Of a stretch of DNA of 64,000 nt, positions 1 to 13,207 are shown piece by piece (positions within the stretch are counted from its first letter, which is position 1; the number at the start of each line of letters is the position of its first letter). The DNA comes from Daphnia pulex (lineage: Eukaryota > Arthropoda > Branchiopoda > Diplostraca > Daphniidae). A program made the translations under genes and the position numbers. Where the stretch lies: NCBI RefSeq assembly GCF_021134715.1, contig NC_060028.1:6904501-6968500 (forward strand). Direction: 5' to 3'. Below the pieces are notes generated by a model. The model ran no database searches, was not told where the DNA came from, and saw only the letters and a list, made by a program, of their open reading frames with translations.

Positions 1-1453
1 TTCACATCCCATTTGATGGCCAATTCCATGACATTTGGATGGTGATCCAAAACCGATTCACCCTCTGGGAGCAAACGGACAACCGTCCGTTTGGTGCAAG
101 AGGTTGGTCCCTTGGCTTTGGTCGTCTCTACAGTCATGGCCGACGCTTCCGGACCTTTCCAGTTGCGCGGAATGAGCACATCCCTTGACTCCAGCATCAA
201 ATCCGGCAGTGGTCGGTGGTTTTTCTGCCGGGCGGCCAGCACGATGGCCGCCTTTCGCGGATTATCCGGAAGCATTGATGACGGAAGGCTTAGCGGTTTC
301 AAAACTTGCAGATGATTTTGGTCACCTCCACTCGTCACGTCGTTTTCTCCGCTCTCCTCATCTTCTTCGCGTAGCTCCTGCTCGATCCCGACTAGCGGCT
401 GGATTTTTCGGGACGATGTCGCTTCGTTAATGGCACCCGTTGACTGGTTGGCCGGCTGGTTACCTTTAATGCTTACCCTGATTGGTTTGGTCGTATTTAC
501 TGCCGATCCAGCGATGAAAAGCTGATTGGATTTCGGCAGGGGTGCGCTCTACCAAAATCAGAAATATGTAATTTCTTAATTAATTACCTTTTTTCATCTC
601 ATTATCTTAATTTTACCTGGAATCTTAGATGGTGGTTGTTGTTCTTCCGACCGCTGGATGGGTGGCCATTGGCTATAAAGTGTCCGCTATCATCAGCAAC
701 CGTCCGCGTACCGCCCAGCCGAATCCGCGGCCGTTCTTGAAAATTTTTCGGAATTTGCCAATTGCCCAGTCGCTGCGGTGCGTAGGCATCTTCAAACTAC
801 ACGTAGATGTAAGGACATTTTTTTTTTTAAGTTTTCTTCTTCACAGTAATAAATAAAAGGGGGTATCTCTTTTTGCACGAGAATGGATTTCGGAAACGTC
901 TGGTCGGCACGACTGTAACGGTCACAAAGTTCTAGGACCCGGATACCGGCACCTGCGACTCGCTTTTTTAGCTGACAAATTCAATCGAGATATCCCATCT
1001 GTCTCTCTGCTATCCGGCTAGGAGGGGAGAGAAAAGGAGTACAAGACGAAGAAAAATGTGCCCCATGAGACGCGATGGATTTTCCATCCACCCATCGTAA
1101 CTACAACAAAAAGGCGGGAATCGAGTGAGACAAAAAAAATATACTGTTATCCACTTAATCCCTTCAATCGCTCGCATAAATGCCCCGAGAAATTACTCAA
1201 ACTGGTCGAACGAGGGACACTTCTACCTACTGGATATCCTTACTAAAAGTAATAGCTATAATCAACTACGGTCGTCGCGTGGGCTGCTGCTTGCTACCGT
1301 TGAAGCTTTCTACAACTTGCCTAAAACCTAGAAATTTGTTTTAAGTTACTCGAATAGTGAAAAGTAAATTTTTACCTGATTCGCACTGAAGTGCAGCGAC
1401 ATGAGCGTTTCTCCGGCTGGCCGAATGTGAATTAAAACACCAAATGCATACAA
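1..1453 (-). CDS. Unidentified protein-coding gene, partial (runs off left edge)
   Basis: Three exons read in one phase on the minus strand: 1453-1376 (26 codons), 796-617 (60 codons) and 548-1 (182 codons, continuing out of the window). Each junction is phase 0 with AG acceptors and GT donors (donors GTAAAA at both internal junctions). The exons are free of stops and the joined reading is polar, low in hydrophobics and rich in Asn, Ser, Arg and Pro, with an acidic patch near position 370. I see no signal peptide, membrane segment or catalytic motif and I do not recognise the family. The true start is unclear: an ATG lies inside the first listed exon (rc near 1417), but that exon is preceded by an acceptor-like CACTAG, so a further 5' exon may exist. 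The gene lies 3' of UFC1 on the same strand. Exon structure is moderately secure; function is unknown. Confidence 0.6.
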
Positions 1454-1846
1454 CTAGTGTGCGGTGAAGAACAACTTCGATCTATTGGACCCATCAAGCG
1501 TTCCGTTGTCATGGAGACATAAAGCAGGCGGTAAATGGGGGGGGGGGAGGGTTGAACGTATGAACAAGACAGACGGTTTTTTGTGTAGAGGGTGGAATAT
1601 GTATATGTATATATATATATCTAAGGTAGGGGGAAGAGCTGGGATTTTATTTTACAATTGCATGCCTATGCAACGCAGTTAGTTGAATCGATAAAATTAA
1701 TCAATGCATATGACCCATCGCGTAACAAAACGCCACTGGATTGTATTCTTTTTCCGTGGCTCTTTCATGGAGTACAGTACATTCATAAATTCGTTCATTT
1801 TGTTTTTCTCGAATATTTTTTTTGCAATAAAAATCTGAAATAAAGA
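1454..1846. repeat. Gene-free spacer with G-run and TA microsatellite
   Basis: This spacer lies between UFC1 and the unidentified gene. It holds a run of about nine to ten G (near 1540-1550) and a short TATATG/TATA tract (1599-1620). I see no convincing exon; it may carry the UFC1 3' UTR and the promoter or 5' UTR of the downstream gene. Confidence 0.5.
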
Positions 1847-2555
1847 TTATGTTGCTCTACTTTTGTCGTTATACACGATGATACCTTTCTGGATAAGATC
1901 TGGAATTTCTACCGCCAACCAGGGTCCCAACTGTAACAAGATAAGAACACATTAGAATGTTAAACAATATAGCTTTTTAACTGGAATTTTAAATTTCTAA
2001 ATTATAATTGTACTCACCCCAAGAGCCATAGCATGAGCAATTCCAAATTTGGGTACATTTCTCGCCCACAGTGGTTTGAAGTGATCTGTCAGGCAAATTT
2101 TTCCTCCTCGATACATCTTGGCAGTTTTACCATCTAGTTCTGGCAAAGCGATTTCTGGTGCTGTAGTAGGGTATGTGACTGGAATCTTCAATTGAGAAAA
2201 ACTGTTATTGTTACATTGCAAGTACTGTCAACACATTTTATTGATGCTGATTTACACAGCACAACATAGTGGATTGGCTTCGAAAAAAGATAGAACTTAC
2301 ATCAAATTCCACATCGAACTCATATTTCAGCAGGTCTTGAATGTACCAGCATTTTCCAAACCACCTGGTGCCTTCTTTATTAGATTCGAGTCGGAACCAG
2401 TCATTATCCTGGTGCTTGTTCGTCTCGACATACTTGATGAGGGCCTGGAATTCTTCTTTCAACCGCTGAACCCAAAGCTCTTTATCACGAGGGCCAGCTT
2501 TGGTTTTGAGTAGAGGGATCCCGCTCAAACTTTTGCGAGTTGCTTCGTCAACCAT
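1847..2555 (-). CDS. Ufc1: Ubiquitin-fold modifier-conjugating enzyme 1 (UFC1)
   Basis: UFC1 is the E2 enzyme of the UFM1 pathway. It receives UFM1 from the E1 UBA5 as a thioester and passes it on with the E3 UFL1, mainly at the endoplasmic reticulum. Three coding exons are visible on the minus strand: 2555-2301, 2185-2018 and 1930-1847, giving 168 residues (human 167). The N-terminal block ends at EYEFD-type sequence before donor GTAAGT, and junctions are all phase 0. The active-site motif [10 protein letters not shown] is present with the catalytic Cys at residue 116, the same number as in human UFC1, and the TYPTTAPEI segment before it is intact. The start is chosen because MVDEATRK matches the family N terminus. 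The gene sits about 2.4 kb from KMO and is divergently transcribed from it. No oddities; complete and probably functional. Confidence 0.96.
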
Positions 2556-2984
2556 TTCTAAAGATTTCGTTCAATGTATTGCTCGCTGCGTTAGTATACT
2601 TTCACCATTTCCATGCGTTCAATGTGACACTTTTTCGTCTGTAATCTGACACGTCAATATTAGTTTTCGCCATCTCTTGGAGATGTTATGAAATACATTA
2701 AACTTGAGCGATTGAAATTTAAATCGCGTTGAAATGTCAGCTACCTGGGCTGCGTTAGCAAGGGCTGTTAGCCTGTAACTGTTAGTGATTTGTTTTCCAT
2801 TTAAAAAAAAATAGAATATGTCCTATCTCCTACTGCAATTAGGATGACTCTGATTTCGTTGAGAATAAATTCTAACCTATTTATGGTTTCGCTTCTACTT
2901 TAATTTTCTTGTAGGGCAAGGGCAACCTCGATTCTTAGCAGTGAAGCGAAAATAATTGAAGTAGTGAATGCAACAAACTCTTCG
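2556..2984. other. Intergenic, UFC1 upstream region
   Basis: No gene is recognisable. The stretch next to 2555 should hold the UFC1 promoter, but I see no clear TATA box. Confidence 0.4.
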
Positions 2985-3056
2985 ACGGGAATCGAACCCT
3001 GGACTCTTGCGTACTATTTCAAGACTTTACCACTAGGCTACTAGGTAATGAGAAAT
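2985..3056 (-). repeat. tRNA-like sequence (degenerate; SINE head or tRNA pseudogene)
   Basis: Read on the minus strand it has a good Pol III A box (TAGCCTAGTGG) and B box (GGTTCGATTCC) at tRNA spacing. A TCTTG/CAAGA stem sits where the anticodon arm should be, but its loop is 10 nt instead of 7, and the acceptor and part of the T stem do not pair. It is therefore not a working tRNA gene. It looks tRNA-derived, either a SINE head or a decayed tRNA. Confidence 0.55.
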
Positions 3057-3138
3057 ATAAATGACATATTTTCAGATATTCTCAACCAATACTTTTTTAG
3101 GATATGATCTACTTCCGGATATAGTTTGATCAGGATAT

Positions 3139-3396
3139 GCGACCATGGTATAATGGTTATAGCATCTAGCGTTGTACGTAGATGTCCCGTGTTCGATTCC
3201 CACTTCCGCCACAATGTCTACCACTAATGTTCCCCATGTCGCCCTGTATAAAACTATATATGTACTAACTCAACTAACAACTAACAACTAACTACTAACT
3301 TACTAAAACTAACCAACAACTAATTACTAACTGCTAACTTACTAAAACTAAACAACTTCTAACTCTACTACTAACCAACACCAACTACTAACAACT
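3139..3396 (+). mobile_element. tRNA-derived SINE-like element with AACTAAC-type tail
   Basis: The head (3139-3207) has an A box TGGTATAATGG at 3146 and a B box close to GTTCGATTCC at 3191. A CATCT/AGATG stem encloses an oversized loop. A short unrelated body follows to about 3255, then a long degenerate simple tail of ACTAACAACT-like units to about 3396. Pol III promoter head, body and simple-repeat tail is the SINE plan. I did not find clear target-site duplications. Confidence 0.55.
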
Positions 3397-5010
3397 GATA
3401 TGCGCGGCATATATAAAAAAAAAAAACCTTGAGATACATTCGTTGGGGCAGGTCAGATCGATTATCATCGTAAGACGTGGGACATTCTTGTACGCAGTAG
3501 TACTCGAAGGTTGGCTACTGCTGTAATAGACCGGTATGAGAGACGGCGAACCCTGAACGAAAAAACCTTTTGAATTCCAATTTTTTTTTAACCACATTAA
3601 TGCCCTTTAACTAACTTGGCAGAGGAGATGCGCTGCGAAGAGTTTAATGATGAATAAACGACGCTAAAGGCTGGCGAAAGAAGAGTTCGACACCTTGTCC
3701 CATCAATTTCTTCGGGGAAAATACGAACAAGCCCGAACAAGATACATATCTCGAACACAAAAGAGCAACAAGTTAGGCTATAGGTCTTCTCTTCTGTCTG
3801 CTTGGGAGCGCTTGGGAGAGAGACGAGGAGGGCGACATACCTGTGGGAAGTGGGATATATTCGACTGAAGTCAGGTCGTTATTATCAAAATCGGAGAGAA
3901 AAGAGCACGACGGGAGCACGGCAATAAAAATAGCTGAAACCTACATTTAAACCTTTTTAAATTTAATAACCAATTCTAATTTAAACCAACAAGTGTTGTC
4001 CGGTGTTGTCTGGGTGGCAAGTTTTTAAATCCACTCATTACAATGGACTTTTTCGGTACGCCACTGTGTGACCCATACGCGGTGCCCTATCGTATGGCGA
4101 TAGTGCATGGCGACTTGGATAACTAACTCTTTTTATGCCTTTAACATTAAAGACATTTTATTTTATTTTTGCTTGAATGACCAATTAGCGCTAGATGGCT
4201 ATAGTTGTAAAGATCATCTAGTGAGACTATCGACAACTAATCCATCCTATTAAACCCTTCGGAATTGAAAAACCACTTTTCACGCAACAGGAGTATGAGT
4301 CTTGACTCTTGAGTTTTGATAAATAAATTGATTGAAATTGTATTGGTAGGGGAACAATTTAATGAAAAAAATATTTAAATGAATAATCCAATTTTAATTA
4401 GGAGAAAACTTCGAAAGTAGGCTACTGTCCTATCTATCCTACTAAAGCCTAGTAGAATTAGATATCTCAGTTGCATGTTGCCCAAAGCTAACATTACCAA
4501 GTTAAGAGTCTATACGTATAGTAATCTTTAAGTAGCTAGTAGTCTTATACCAGCTACCTTTCCTCATGTCACCATAAAATAATAGTATTGAAGATCACAT
4601 TTCATACATCAAGAATAGGAGCACTTTTCCGACTTCTTATTTCCGTATTTTACGTGTATATGTTTTCTCATTTTCTGTTGCATCCTAAAATGTTTGTATT
4701 CTTTTTAAAAAAAAAGCTTTTCATAAATATTGTTTTACGCCCTTGGGCTATTTTTCTGGAAAAAAGCGACAGAATAAATACAAGTTGCTACGCAGTCGGC
4801 CTTGCGCAGTCGTCGTTCGATCGCAGCTCGCTACACGTTAGACTAGTGAGTGTCTGCTACTCTGCTTTCATCAAAAAAAGTTCTCTTTCTTGTCAATTCA
4901 TTGAAGTAAGCAGTTGATTACAAAATTTGCCATTTTAATTATTTCTAAAACCTTAGAGAATTCCGATTTGATTACAATTTAGTTATAACCGAAAAGGGAT
5001 TTGAATCAAA
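3397..5010. other. Intergenic, upstream of KMO
   Basis: AT-rich sequence without a supportable gene. A 109-codon open frame at 4588-4917 has no recognisable features and probably lies in KMO 5' flanking or untranslated DNA. The KMO promoter should be in the last few hundred bases. Confidence 0.4.
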
Positions 5011-7705
<2,695 letters not shown>

Positions 7706-7832
7706 ATCACCTTTTGCATTGTCCAACTCAAATAGTCTTTAGTAGCTCTCGTTCGACAGGTATATTTTTGTCACGCATTTTTATTACTGGGTGAAAGACT
7801 TTTGCGGTACGACAAAATCTCTGTATTGTGAA

Positions 7833-7838
7833 AATAAA
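7833..7838 (+). terminator. AATAAA polyadenylation signal for KMO
   Basis: A canonical AATAAA lies 128 bp after the KMO stop codon and is followed by T-rich sequence. It falls in the 219-bp gap between the convergent KMO and CLN3 genes, so the two transcripts probably overlap or end very close together. Confidence 0.6.
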
Positions 7839-7924
7839 TGAAATGAAAGTCAATTTGTCTTTTATCGTTCGAAATTAAAAAGAACTGACAATAAAATTTC
7901 CGGATAAATGGAAAATCCTTTCAT

Positions 7925-9889
7925 TCACCATTTGGTGGTTCGATGAATTATCGGCAAAGAACAGAGATATTGATGAAAAGGCACAGCTAAAGCTCCGGCG
8001 GTTGAAACTCCGACACTTCCAGCGAGCGAGGTGATTCCCATGGCAAACGCTTTTTCTTGGGGAATGGTCTGAAGTGGATGTGAGACAAAATTGGTAGCAA
8101 AAACAGATTGAATTTAGTAAAAGAAAATAAGTACTTTAAAATTTAAAATTTTACCTCGAAGGCCACTCGGTAAAATGTATTTACATAGGCAGCTCCAGCC
8201 AGGAGTCCTTCCCTATAAAATGAAAATAATTAAAAGAAGTTATTTTTTTTTTTAATTATTATTATCCAACGCGCAACAAACCAAAAAACTATTGTAAAGA
8301 CAATCCAAATGGAAGGTATATACAAGAAAACAGCTTCTGTCGTCAACAGGATTACATTTACAAACTGGAAATTATTTAAAAAATAAATAAATATTTTTGT
8401 GGCGATTATTGAACGTAACATTAATTAAAATTTTACTTGCAAGACAGCTAAGAACCAAACAGCATTAATTCGGAATAGGTTTACGGAAGAGCGAGATAGG
8501 AAAACACCGAGCTGATAATCCACTTGAAGCCATCTGTATTGGCTGTGGTGATCCAACCATATGTTTTCAAAATATATCAATTCAAACTGATGGTAAATGC
8601 AAATAAGAAGAATGTAGTAGTTATAAGAAGTAAATTATTATTTTTCCCTAATAATTACCACTCCTTGGTTGATAAAATATTCAAACAGATAAACTGATCC
8701 CAGAGGAACAATAAAACGAGCCATCCGTGGTAACATTCGACATTTGGACCGCATGCTTATAGGAGCAATATGACCCTTAAAACTAGGTTGATTCTCCTCC
8801 ATCAAGGGTTCGGTATCAGCATCACTAGAAGAGAAAACAAAAATTAAAATCGATTTTAAAGGTTACTTGAAAATGATAGAAACCTGTCATTTGTTTTAAC
8901 TCGTCGTTTCTCATGGTCTAATATAAAGAAAAACGTGATTGCCATCAACGCAGGAATTACCAACATCAAGAGGACAGTTTTTCGAGCGCTAAGGCCGGCG
9001 GTAGTTAAGGCAGCAAATGATAATGCACCAAACAGTCCGGATCCACCTGTACCGGACGACCAAGTTGAAACTACATCCCTATAACAAAAAAAAAAAAACA
9101 ATTCACAGGTTAAACAAGATGAATATGCTAGTATGCTGGATGAAAGACATTTACTTATCATAGTGAGAAGAGTACTGCAAAAATGTAACCTCTCCAAGTC
9201 CACCACTAATGGCAGCAAATACAACCCCCAAAAAGGCTTGCCATTGTGCAGTGCTGAATGAAACCATCAGGAAACTTGCACTGCTTAATAGTATGACAAT
9301 TAAGACCCTTAGTCTGTAAATAACACAAAACAAACAGAATTACTTCTTTAGTTTTCTGTAGTGAACTTATTCATCTGAACCTGATGTGTGTTAAGAGGAA
9401 TGGCATAGTAAGTTTCATTGCAAGACTGGGTAGGACATCAGCAAGTAAAATGGCTCCTGTCGAAACAGGATTGCAGTCCCTCGTGTTATTTGTTACAGGA
9501 CTTGGAGTGGGAACAGTACTCTATAATTTTTAAGAAAAATTACACATCCTTTTATTTAACAAGTGAAAAAGTGAAAATTTACATTTCCCTGGAAGTCTTC
9601 ACTGAGAATGTCATGAGCAGCGCTCAACATTATGACATAGGCATAATTGTTGCATAGACCCAAGAGCCAGTATGCAATCAGATTACGGGGTTTTTCCTTT
9701 GGACTGGATATTTCAGCTTCATCTAAAACAAAGCAATCAAAAACTGAAATAATAACTAAAAGATGAATTCAAAAGGTTTGTGGTAAATGGTAATGCGTAA
9801 ATAAGAACCACAGGAACGAAGTGAACTTTTAAATATGAACCTTCATACGGCGTACTCTGTTCTATTTCATCGGCATATGCGACACTCAT
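7925..9889 (-). CDS. Cln3: Battenin / CLN3 lysosomal membrane protein
   Basis: CLN3 is a multi-pass lysosomal and endosomal membrane protein of the MFS-like fold; loss of the human gene causes juvenile neuronal ceroid lipofuscinosis. Ten coding exons are read on the minus strand: 9889-9841, 9722-9583, 9520-9381, 9313-9155, 9078-8884, 8824-8659, 8586-8437, 8364-8282, 8212-8155 and 8068-7925, giving 427 residues (human 438). Diagnostic blocks are present: [55 protein letters not shown] and GAAYVNTF. The hydrophobic profile suggests about ten or more membrane segments. All exon junctions stay in phase. The donors of introns 1 and 3 are non-optimal (GTTCAT and GTTCAG), so those two ends are slightly less certain. 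Start ATG at 9889 gives a short polar N terminus as in the family. Confidence 0.95.
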
Positions 9890-10638
9890 TGGAAATAACT
9901 TTGGACAAAATTATAAGAGTGTGTTAACGGAAATGTTCAGATTTACAACTAATAAGATCACAGATTTCAATTAGGATGTGGCGAACTGGAGCTGGGGGAG
10001 TGAAAATTCGGATGGGAGAGGAGTGAAATCAAAACATAAACATTGCGGGGTTGCCATCTATCGTCGTTGCGCAAACCACAAAAGAGAGACTGAATTTTGC
10101 AATCGCATCTCGTTTAGCGTTTAGGCTTTTTAACTTTTGATCTTTGAGAAATATTTGAGATTATATAGCATGTTGCACAGCTAATTTGCATGACACGGTA
10201 TATCGATTATTACAAGATAAATAGTCGGGTACAGCTCTGAACTGAACATAAGCTTGTTGATAGCGTTGATAGCGGTTGATAGTTACACTGGTTACATGCT
10301 TGAATTTTTTGTTGCATCCGGCAGTAAAGCTCAAACGGAAGCTCTAAATATTTATTTTTACCAGTTCATAAAACACATAATTTCTTCTTGAACAATGTTC
10401 TTAAAATATGACTCAATAAAACTTTAGCGATTTTTCAATTATTTTGGTAGTTGGAAATATCAAAATACACTAAATAGAAAGAAAATTTGTGATTGCAAAT
10501 TATGTCATGGTAGCCAAATAGCATATAAGGACACGATATTTCTCCAACATCTGTCAATTATCGAGAAAGTGAACCACCACTGTAAAAATCGATAAATCTA
10601 AGAGATCTAAAGACTACATAGAAAAGCCAGAAGTAAAA
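9890..10638. promoter_or_regulatory. Divergent intergenic region between CLN3 and the lectin-like gene
   Basis: About 750 bp separate two start codons that point away from each other, so the stretch must hold both promoters. I see no clear TATA box and no other gene. Confidence 0.4.
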
Positions 10639-11772
10639 ATGGAAGAAGCTAAGAAAAAAACTTGTTTCTGTGTTTTGGCTGGAGCAATTGTGGCTCTTTT
10701 GCTAATCGCTACCGTGTCTCTCCTAGTGGCATTGGCTTTACCCCGAATGCTTAACGATGGTGAATACGGCGATATACCCGACTATCAAACCGATGAAGTG
10801 TACGCACTACTTCATGTACCTCATCTAATATTCAACGCTGCCAGAATGAAAGATGCCTTAGCTTTGACACCCGAAAATGATTCCGACAAAGTCCCAACGT
10901 TAGCGACCGATACGTCGATGACTGTAAAACCGAAACTAACCAATTCGGCAGTCAAACCGTCTGATGTCACAGATTTGATTCCCCGTTTGAATGAATTTTA
11001 TCTGACTCTACCGGACGTCGGAAACACTTTTGATACATCGATAATTAATTTGCCAGAGAAATCCGATGAGGTCACAGAGCCCTTAGCGCCCACTACAGAA
11101 AATGAGGATAAAGAAATCATTAGTGCCCAAACAGTTTCGCCACCACCACTCGTGACAAACTCAGTAAGCACAGTTCCATTGGTTACCTTACCGGATTTTG
11201 TGTTTCCCGAAAGTCAAAAGCGTCCAAATCGACCGGCTGTCGTTGTCGAAAAAGTTTCGAGCCAACACAGTTACGACTTTTTCATGGAAAACGTCAATTT
11301 CGCCACGAGCGTTGAAATTTGCCGCCAAATCAACCGAGGCTCTCGTCTAATTTCCATCGAATCGTCCTATGAAAAACGCATCGTTGACAATTACGTGAGA
11401 TCTCACCAGCTAGACATTTTCGGATACAAGGAAGATTACCTACGATACGTTTGGACGGGTGGCTATTTTGACCTGGATTCCAATCAGCCACACGCGTTGC
11501 GCTGGGTCGATCATCCAACGCCAATGGAGGCTTTTGAGTACCAGCCATTTTGTCCAGAGTCTAAAGACATCCACTCCATCATCGACCAGGCTTTATCCGA
11601 ACTGAAAACGCAAACTTTCGGTTTGACGAATTTGAGTCCCTACAATCGACGCTGGGCCCACGTCGTTATCGACTTCACAGGTCGTCGAATCGGTGGGAGT
11701 TGTTGGCAGGTGTATGTGAGAGACGTTCTATCACCTGACGGTTTGAGATTGCCATTCATTTGTAAAAGGTAG
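10639..11772 (+). CDS. Type II membrane protein with C-type-lectin-like domain
   Basis: A single uninterrupted exon encodes 377 residues. A short cytosolic tail (MEEAKKKTCF) is followed by one hydrophobic segment (about residues 10-34) with no cleavage-site look, so a type II orientation is likely. Residues about 35-200 form a Thr/Pro/Val-rich, low-complexity stalk. From about residue 209 to the end there is a C-type-lectin-like fold: an ATSVEICRQINRGSRLISIES block, a VWTGGYFDL block, a WVDHPTPMEAFEYQPFCPE block, and terminal Cys pairs ending PFICKR. The Ca2+/sugar-binding EPN/QPD and WND motifs are not obvious, so sugar binding is doubtful. The start ATG has A at -3. Two AATAAA signals follow within 40 bp of the stop. 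The lack of introns contrasts with its neighbours. Exact family and ligand are unknown. Confidence 0.85.
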   Translation: MEEAKKKTCFCVLAGAIVALLLIATVSLLVALALPRMLNDGEYGDIPDYQTDEVYALLHVPHLIFNAARMKDALALTPENDSDKVPTLATDTSMTVKPKLTNSAVKPSDVTDLIPRLNEFYLTLPDVGNTFDTSIINLPEKSDEVTEPLAPTTENEDKEIISAQTVSPPPLVTNSVSTVPLVTLPDFVFPESQKRPNRPAVVVEKVSSQHSYDFFMENVNFATSVEICRQINRGSRLISIESSYEKRIVDNYVRSHQLDIFGYKEDYLRYVWTGGYFDLDSNQPHALRWVDHPTPMEAFEYQPFCPESKDIHSIIDQALSELKTQTFGLTNLSPYNRRWAHVVIDFTGRRIGGSCWQVYVRDVLSPDGLRLPFICKR

Positions 11773-11798
11773 CGCGATCTTTTTCTTCACACTTTCGC

Positions 11799-11804
11799 AA
11801 TAAA
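11799..11804 (+). terminator. AATAAA polyadenylation signal for the lectin-like gene
   Basis: AATAAA occurs 27 bp after the stop codon, and a second overlapping CCAATAAAATAA follows a few bases later. Confidence 0.65.
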
Positions 11805-11943
11805 CCAATAAAATAAGAGTTGCTGTTTGTAAGCATGCATACAATGAAATGAATACAACGCCATTTGGAAAGCACCCTCATGGGAGACCTCCATCAGTCT
11901 TTGAAAAATTAATAATGCATAATGATTTTATTAGGATAATAAC

Positions 11944-12439
11944 CAGGGTTGTTAATATCGCCGCGATGAACGATGAAATCGTCATCGGAAATGAAATTTT
12001 TTGTTCGAGCGATTATCGCGCGATAGGTTTCAAAATGAGTATCGATCGATAATCGCGTTTTCATCGCCGATGACGCGATAGCGATAGTTTTTTTTTTTAC
12101 TGCAGACTGCTTAAAAGCAGCATTAAGTTACAGCTGAAAATGGATGAGCACTACAGTGGTGTATTCGCTCATCCAAGTTTTTTTTAATACCACGTCCGAA
12201 CTGGAAAACAAAGGATATTGTTAATATAGTTTTTCTTCTTTTGAAAAAAATCTGCAGAAAAATATTTTATAAATTTTTTTTTTAATTTTGCAACGTTGTA
12301 AAAAGTATCGGCGACTATCGGCGATTATCGCACCGATACTTTTTTGAAACTTCATCGTTCGATAGTCGGCAATAAAAAAAAACACCAATATCGCTATCGC
12401 AATCGGAAATACTTATTTTTTGCGATATTAACAACCCTG
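11944..12439. mobile_element. Non-autonomous hAT-type DNA element (MITE) with 8-bp TSD
   Basis: The element starts CAGGGTTGTTAATATCGC and ends with the exact reverse complement, giving an 18-bp perfect terminal inverted repeat over 496 bp. It is flanked on both sides by ATAATAAC (11936-11943 and 12440-12447), a perfect 8-bp target-site duplication. A CAGGG terminus with 8-bp duplication is the signature of the hAT superfamily. The inside is rich in CGATA/TATCG words and A/T runs and has no transposase frame. A perfect TSD suggests a fairly young insertion. Confidence 0.9.
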
Positions 12440-12447
12440 ATAATAAC

Positions 12448-13207
12448 AGACTTGAAAACTCGTGTGCGTATGCAAGGGATCGGATTTCCAGGGTTTCTCA
12501 ACTAAAAGGTAATCCCAACATTATTAGATAAACAGAACAGATAGGGATCACCACTGTTCAGCCTAATAATGTCATTTTGAAGTATGAATTAAAAAAAATT
12601 AATAAAAGGGGATGCGTAGTGCGTACACAGTACAAATAAAGGTCTGCATAAATCGAACGTTATTTATTATGCTTTTATTTTATAAAAACAGCAACACAAT
12701 TCTACAGATTATAGTTTATACTTAATAGTTGAAGTAAAGTGATTGTTGACCATCACAGATATACTGATTAAAAGAATAGCATATTTAGGGAGTTCTTTGA
12801 CTGACTATCCATCACTACACCGGTCAGCAGGAGTTGACTGGGTTGACTTACAATCAATTACAAAGAAGATTTAATATGGAGTTACATTGTTTTTAAAAAT
12901 TAAGCTTGTTAGTAAATCACCGAGACACGAACGGATAATGTGCAACGGATAAACAACTTAAAGAATATAAAATGTAACGCGACTAGGTCTATACTGCCAA
13001 TTTTGCACGGTTTGTGAAAATAGCGATAGGCCTTTTAAAAAACAAGAGGTTCCCTCCGGGTTCGCCTTAGAATGCAAAAACCCTTGAAAAGAACCCAGAA
13101 AAAATTTTGCATCACTATAAGGTATGGTAAAAAACAAACAATTATAATTAATACTAATTTTTTTTATCATTATATAAGATTATGTAGTGACCTCTTTTAG
13201 GTCTTTA
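12448..13207. other. Intergenic / 3' flank of the receptor gene
   Basis: AT-rich sequence with no supportable gene. An AATAAA on the minus strand (13209-13204) overlaps the stop codon of the receptor gene, and the real 3' UTR may extend further into this stretch. Confidence 0.4.

Noticed and set aside
2208..2513. Plus-strand 101-codon frame
   Set aside because: Antisense shadow of UFC1 exon 1 and intron 1, whose minus-strand protein is unambiguous.
2985..3210. Functional tRNA genes
   Set aside because: A and B boxes are good, but the anticodon loops are too long and acceptor and T stems do not pair.
4588..4917. 109-codon plus-strand frame with hydrophobic start upstream of KMO
   Set aside because: Low-complexity, Phe/Leu/Lys-rich translation of AT-rich DNA, with no splice or homology support; lies where the KMO 5' flank is expected.
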